A DNA stretch of 6,391 nt, taken from NCBI GenBank assembly GCA_017612495.1, contig JAGAFQ010000037.1, positions 1 through 6,391 on the forward strand. Direction: 5' to 3'. Both the position numbers and the translations under genes were made by a program. Below the pieces are notes generated by a model that was not told where the DNA came from, made no database searches, and saw only the letters and a program-made list of their open reading frames with translations. The DNA is from Clostridia bacterium (GTDB lineage: Bacteria > Bacillota > Clostridia > Oscillospirales > CAG-272). This document shows, piece after piece, positions 5,454 through 6,391 of this stretch (positions are counted from its first letter, which is position 1; every line of letters begins with the position of its first letter).

Positions 5454-5491
5454 ACGTTTTATATCGGAGAATAATAAAACAAAAAGCTTTC

Positions 5492-5496
5492 GGAGG
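5492..5496 (+). promoter_or_regulatory. Ribosome binding site of the 52-residue protein
   Basis: GGAGG lies four bases before ATG 5501 (sequence CATT between), a short but workable spacing. It is the main evidence for translation of this short gene. Confidence 0.7.
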
Positions 5497-5500
5497 CATT

Positions 5501-5659
5501 ATGAGCGAAAAAATCAAAAATAAAGAAAGTGCCGCGTTTGCCGTTTATTTTGTCATTGCGGTATTGTCGATAGCCGCGATAATGCTTTTATATGCCGCGG
5601 TCTATATGCTTATAAATCTCGGCTCGTATTCCGCCGTTTCGGCAGCCTTGCAAGTATAA
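5501..5659 (+). CDS. 52-residue single-span membrane protein, unknown function
   Basis: The protein begins with a charged, lysine-rich stretch (MSEKIKNKES). A continuous hydrophobic segment at about residues 11-40 (AFAVYFVIAVLSIAAIMLLY and on) is long enough for one membrane helix. A short polar tail ends AALQV. By the positive-inside rule the N terminus would be cytoplasmic. I do not recognise a family. Support comes from GGAGG before the ATG, a plausible promoter at 5425-5453, and a strong plus-strand terminator 41 bp after the stop, so it forms a complete single-gene unit. It is divergent from tRNA-Gln and convergent with the glycosyltransferase. It is easily missed by length cut-offs. Confidence 0.7.
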   Translation: MSEKIKNKESAAFAVYFVIAVLSIAAIMLLYAAVYMLINLGSYSAVSAALQV

Positions 5660-5700
5660 AGAACGGCACGCAAGCGACTTTCACTGTTGTTTTCACTATT

Positions 5701-5749
5701 ATATACCTTAAAAGTATGTGCATACATACCTTTAAGGTATATTTTTTTT
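5701..5749 (+). terminator. Strong intrinsic terminator after the small membrane protein gene
   Basis: ATATACCTTAAA (5701-5712) pairs with TTTAAGGTATAT (5731-5742). After one A-C mismatch, GTATGT (5714-5719) pairs with ACATAC (5724-5729) around GCAT. Eight T residues follow (5742-5749). It acts mainly rightward. The stop codon of the convergent glycosyltransferase (5732-5734) lies inside the right arm. Confidence 0.85.
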
Positions 5750-6391
5750 GATTTTCATAACGTCGCGAAGCATTCGCAGAGTGTCTCTGAAAACATGCAC
5801 CTTGCTTTGGCGGTGGTTTATCACGCTCACGGGCAGTTCGCGTATTTTTTTTCCCTTTTTCTGCGCGATGAGTATCGCCTCGATATCGAAGGCGAAGCCG
5901 TCGGTCTTGCAAAGCGAGAAGACCTCTTTTGCGCAATCGCGCTTGAATGCCTTGAAACCGCATTGTGAGTCGCTGAGCTTGAAGCCGGCGGCGATGTTCA
6001 AGACGCGGATATACGTTTTTGACGCTATCTTGCGCAAAAAAGTATATCCCTCATATCCGTCGTTTGTTAAATTTCTTGAGCCGATAAGCATATCGTCGCC
6101 GAAGATCTCAAGATCCAAAACCGCTTTCAAAACGGGCTCGGTGCCGTATGCCAGATCTGCATCGGTATAGACGATGATATCGCCTTTTGCGTTTTCGATG
6201 CCGCATCTTACGGCGGCGCCTTTGCCTTTGTTGACGTCATATCCGCAAAGACGTATCTTTTGGTCTGTCTCTTTTGAAAAGACGGAAACGATCTTGGCTG
6301 ATTTATCGGTCGAGCCGTCGTTCACAAACAGTATCTCGCAGTCTTCATCCTTGAAAAAATCGGATACCGTTTTAAGCGTTGCGGGAAGAAT
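5732..6391 (-). CDS. Family 2 glycosyltransferase, dolichyl/polyprenyl-phosphate glucosyltransferase-like (5' end outside window)
   Basis: The last 219 residues of a GT-A fold, family 2 glycosyltransferase. The frame stays open to the window edge, starting ILPATLKTVSDFF, so the GTG at 6325 within FVNDGSTD is internal and not the start. Visible motifs are the nucleotide-binding VNDGSTDKS (23-31), NKGKGAAVRCGIENAKGD, the DxD-type metal site YTDADLAYG (75-83), GSRN, and SQCGFKAF (142-149), followed by GFAFDIE. This set is typical of the ALG5/DPM1-like group, which moves a sugar from a nucleotide donor to a lipid phosphate at the membrane, often for cell-wall or glycolipid modification. The exact sugar and acceptor are not determined. 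No C-terminal membrane helices are present. About 20-35 N-terminal residues are probably missing. The stop codon lies within the convergent terminator. Confidence 0.92.
   Translation of the reverse strand: MLPATLKTVSDFFKDEDCEILFVNDGSTDKSAKIVSVFSKETDQKIRLCGYDVNKGKGAAVRCGIENAKGDIIVYTDADLAYGTEPVLKAVLDLEIFGDDMLIGSRNLTNDGYEGYTFLRKIASKTYIRVLNIAAGFKLSDSQCGFKAFKRDCAKEVFSLCKTDGFAFDIEAILIAQKKGKKIRELPVSVINHRQSKVHVFRDTLRMLRDVMKIKKNIP

Noticed and set aside
6323..6325. GTG start of the glycosyltransferase at 6325
   Set aside because: The codon lies within the conserved FVNDGSTD motif and the frame stays open with family-like sequence to the window edge.

Overview
The window looks like a chromosomal segment of a Gram-positive, low-to-mid GC Firmicute. 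An anaerobic clostridium of the Oscillospirales/Ruminococcaceae type is my best guess. The reasons are strong AGGAG-type ribosome binding sites, consensus TTGACA-N17-TATAAT promoters, intrinsic terminators, a tRNA with an encoded CCA end, a clostridial-style pyruvate kinase, and a SpoIIE/RsbU-type membrane phosphatase. The taxonomy is inference; there is no rRNA or other marker here.

Left part (1-4700, all minus strand): one probable operon read leftward from a consensus promoter at 4671-4699. Its order is a structured leader with an intrinsic terminator (4590-4664), pyruvate kinase (3144-4556), a 950-residue membrane receptor-phosphatase-kinase (260-3112), a 34-codon small ORF (135-239), and the first 46 codons of a Nudix hydrolase (1-138, cut by the window edge). 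Gaps are 31 bp and 20 bp, followed by a start/stop overlap, and no terminator is visible between the genes. The genes therefore probably share one transcript that must pass the leader terminator. The leader can form a pseudoknot or antiterminator that uses the terminator's 5' arm, so the operon appears to be controlled by transcription attenuation. This is the best candidate for something undescribed.

Middle part (4700-5284): a gene-free mosaic of repeats. It holds two direct copies of a roughly 118-120 bp element ending in a perfect 18-19 bp terminator hairpin, three copies of a 13-16 bp motif, two facing arrays of heptamer-like repeats forming a long imperfect hairpin, a separate terminator, and a 16-nt orphan of the tRNA-Gln 3' end. 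The duplicated tRNA end brackets a 149-bp unit placed exactly at the 3' end of the intact tRNA-Gln(CTG) gene (5285-5360, minus), which has its own consensus promoter.

Right part (5361-6391): a promoter region divergent from the tRNA, a 52-residue single-span membrane protein on the plus strand (5501-5659) with a good ribosome binding site, and a strong terminator (5701-5749). Then, convergently, comes the 3' part of a family 2 glycosyltransferase resembling dolichyl/polyprenyl-phosphate glucosyltransferases (5732-6391, 5' end outside the window).

No phage, transposase or CRISPR genes are present. The unusual content is the attenuated pyk leader, the phosphatase-kinase fusion receptor cotranscribed with a glycolytic enzyme, and the repeat mosaic at the tRNA.
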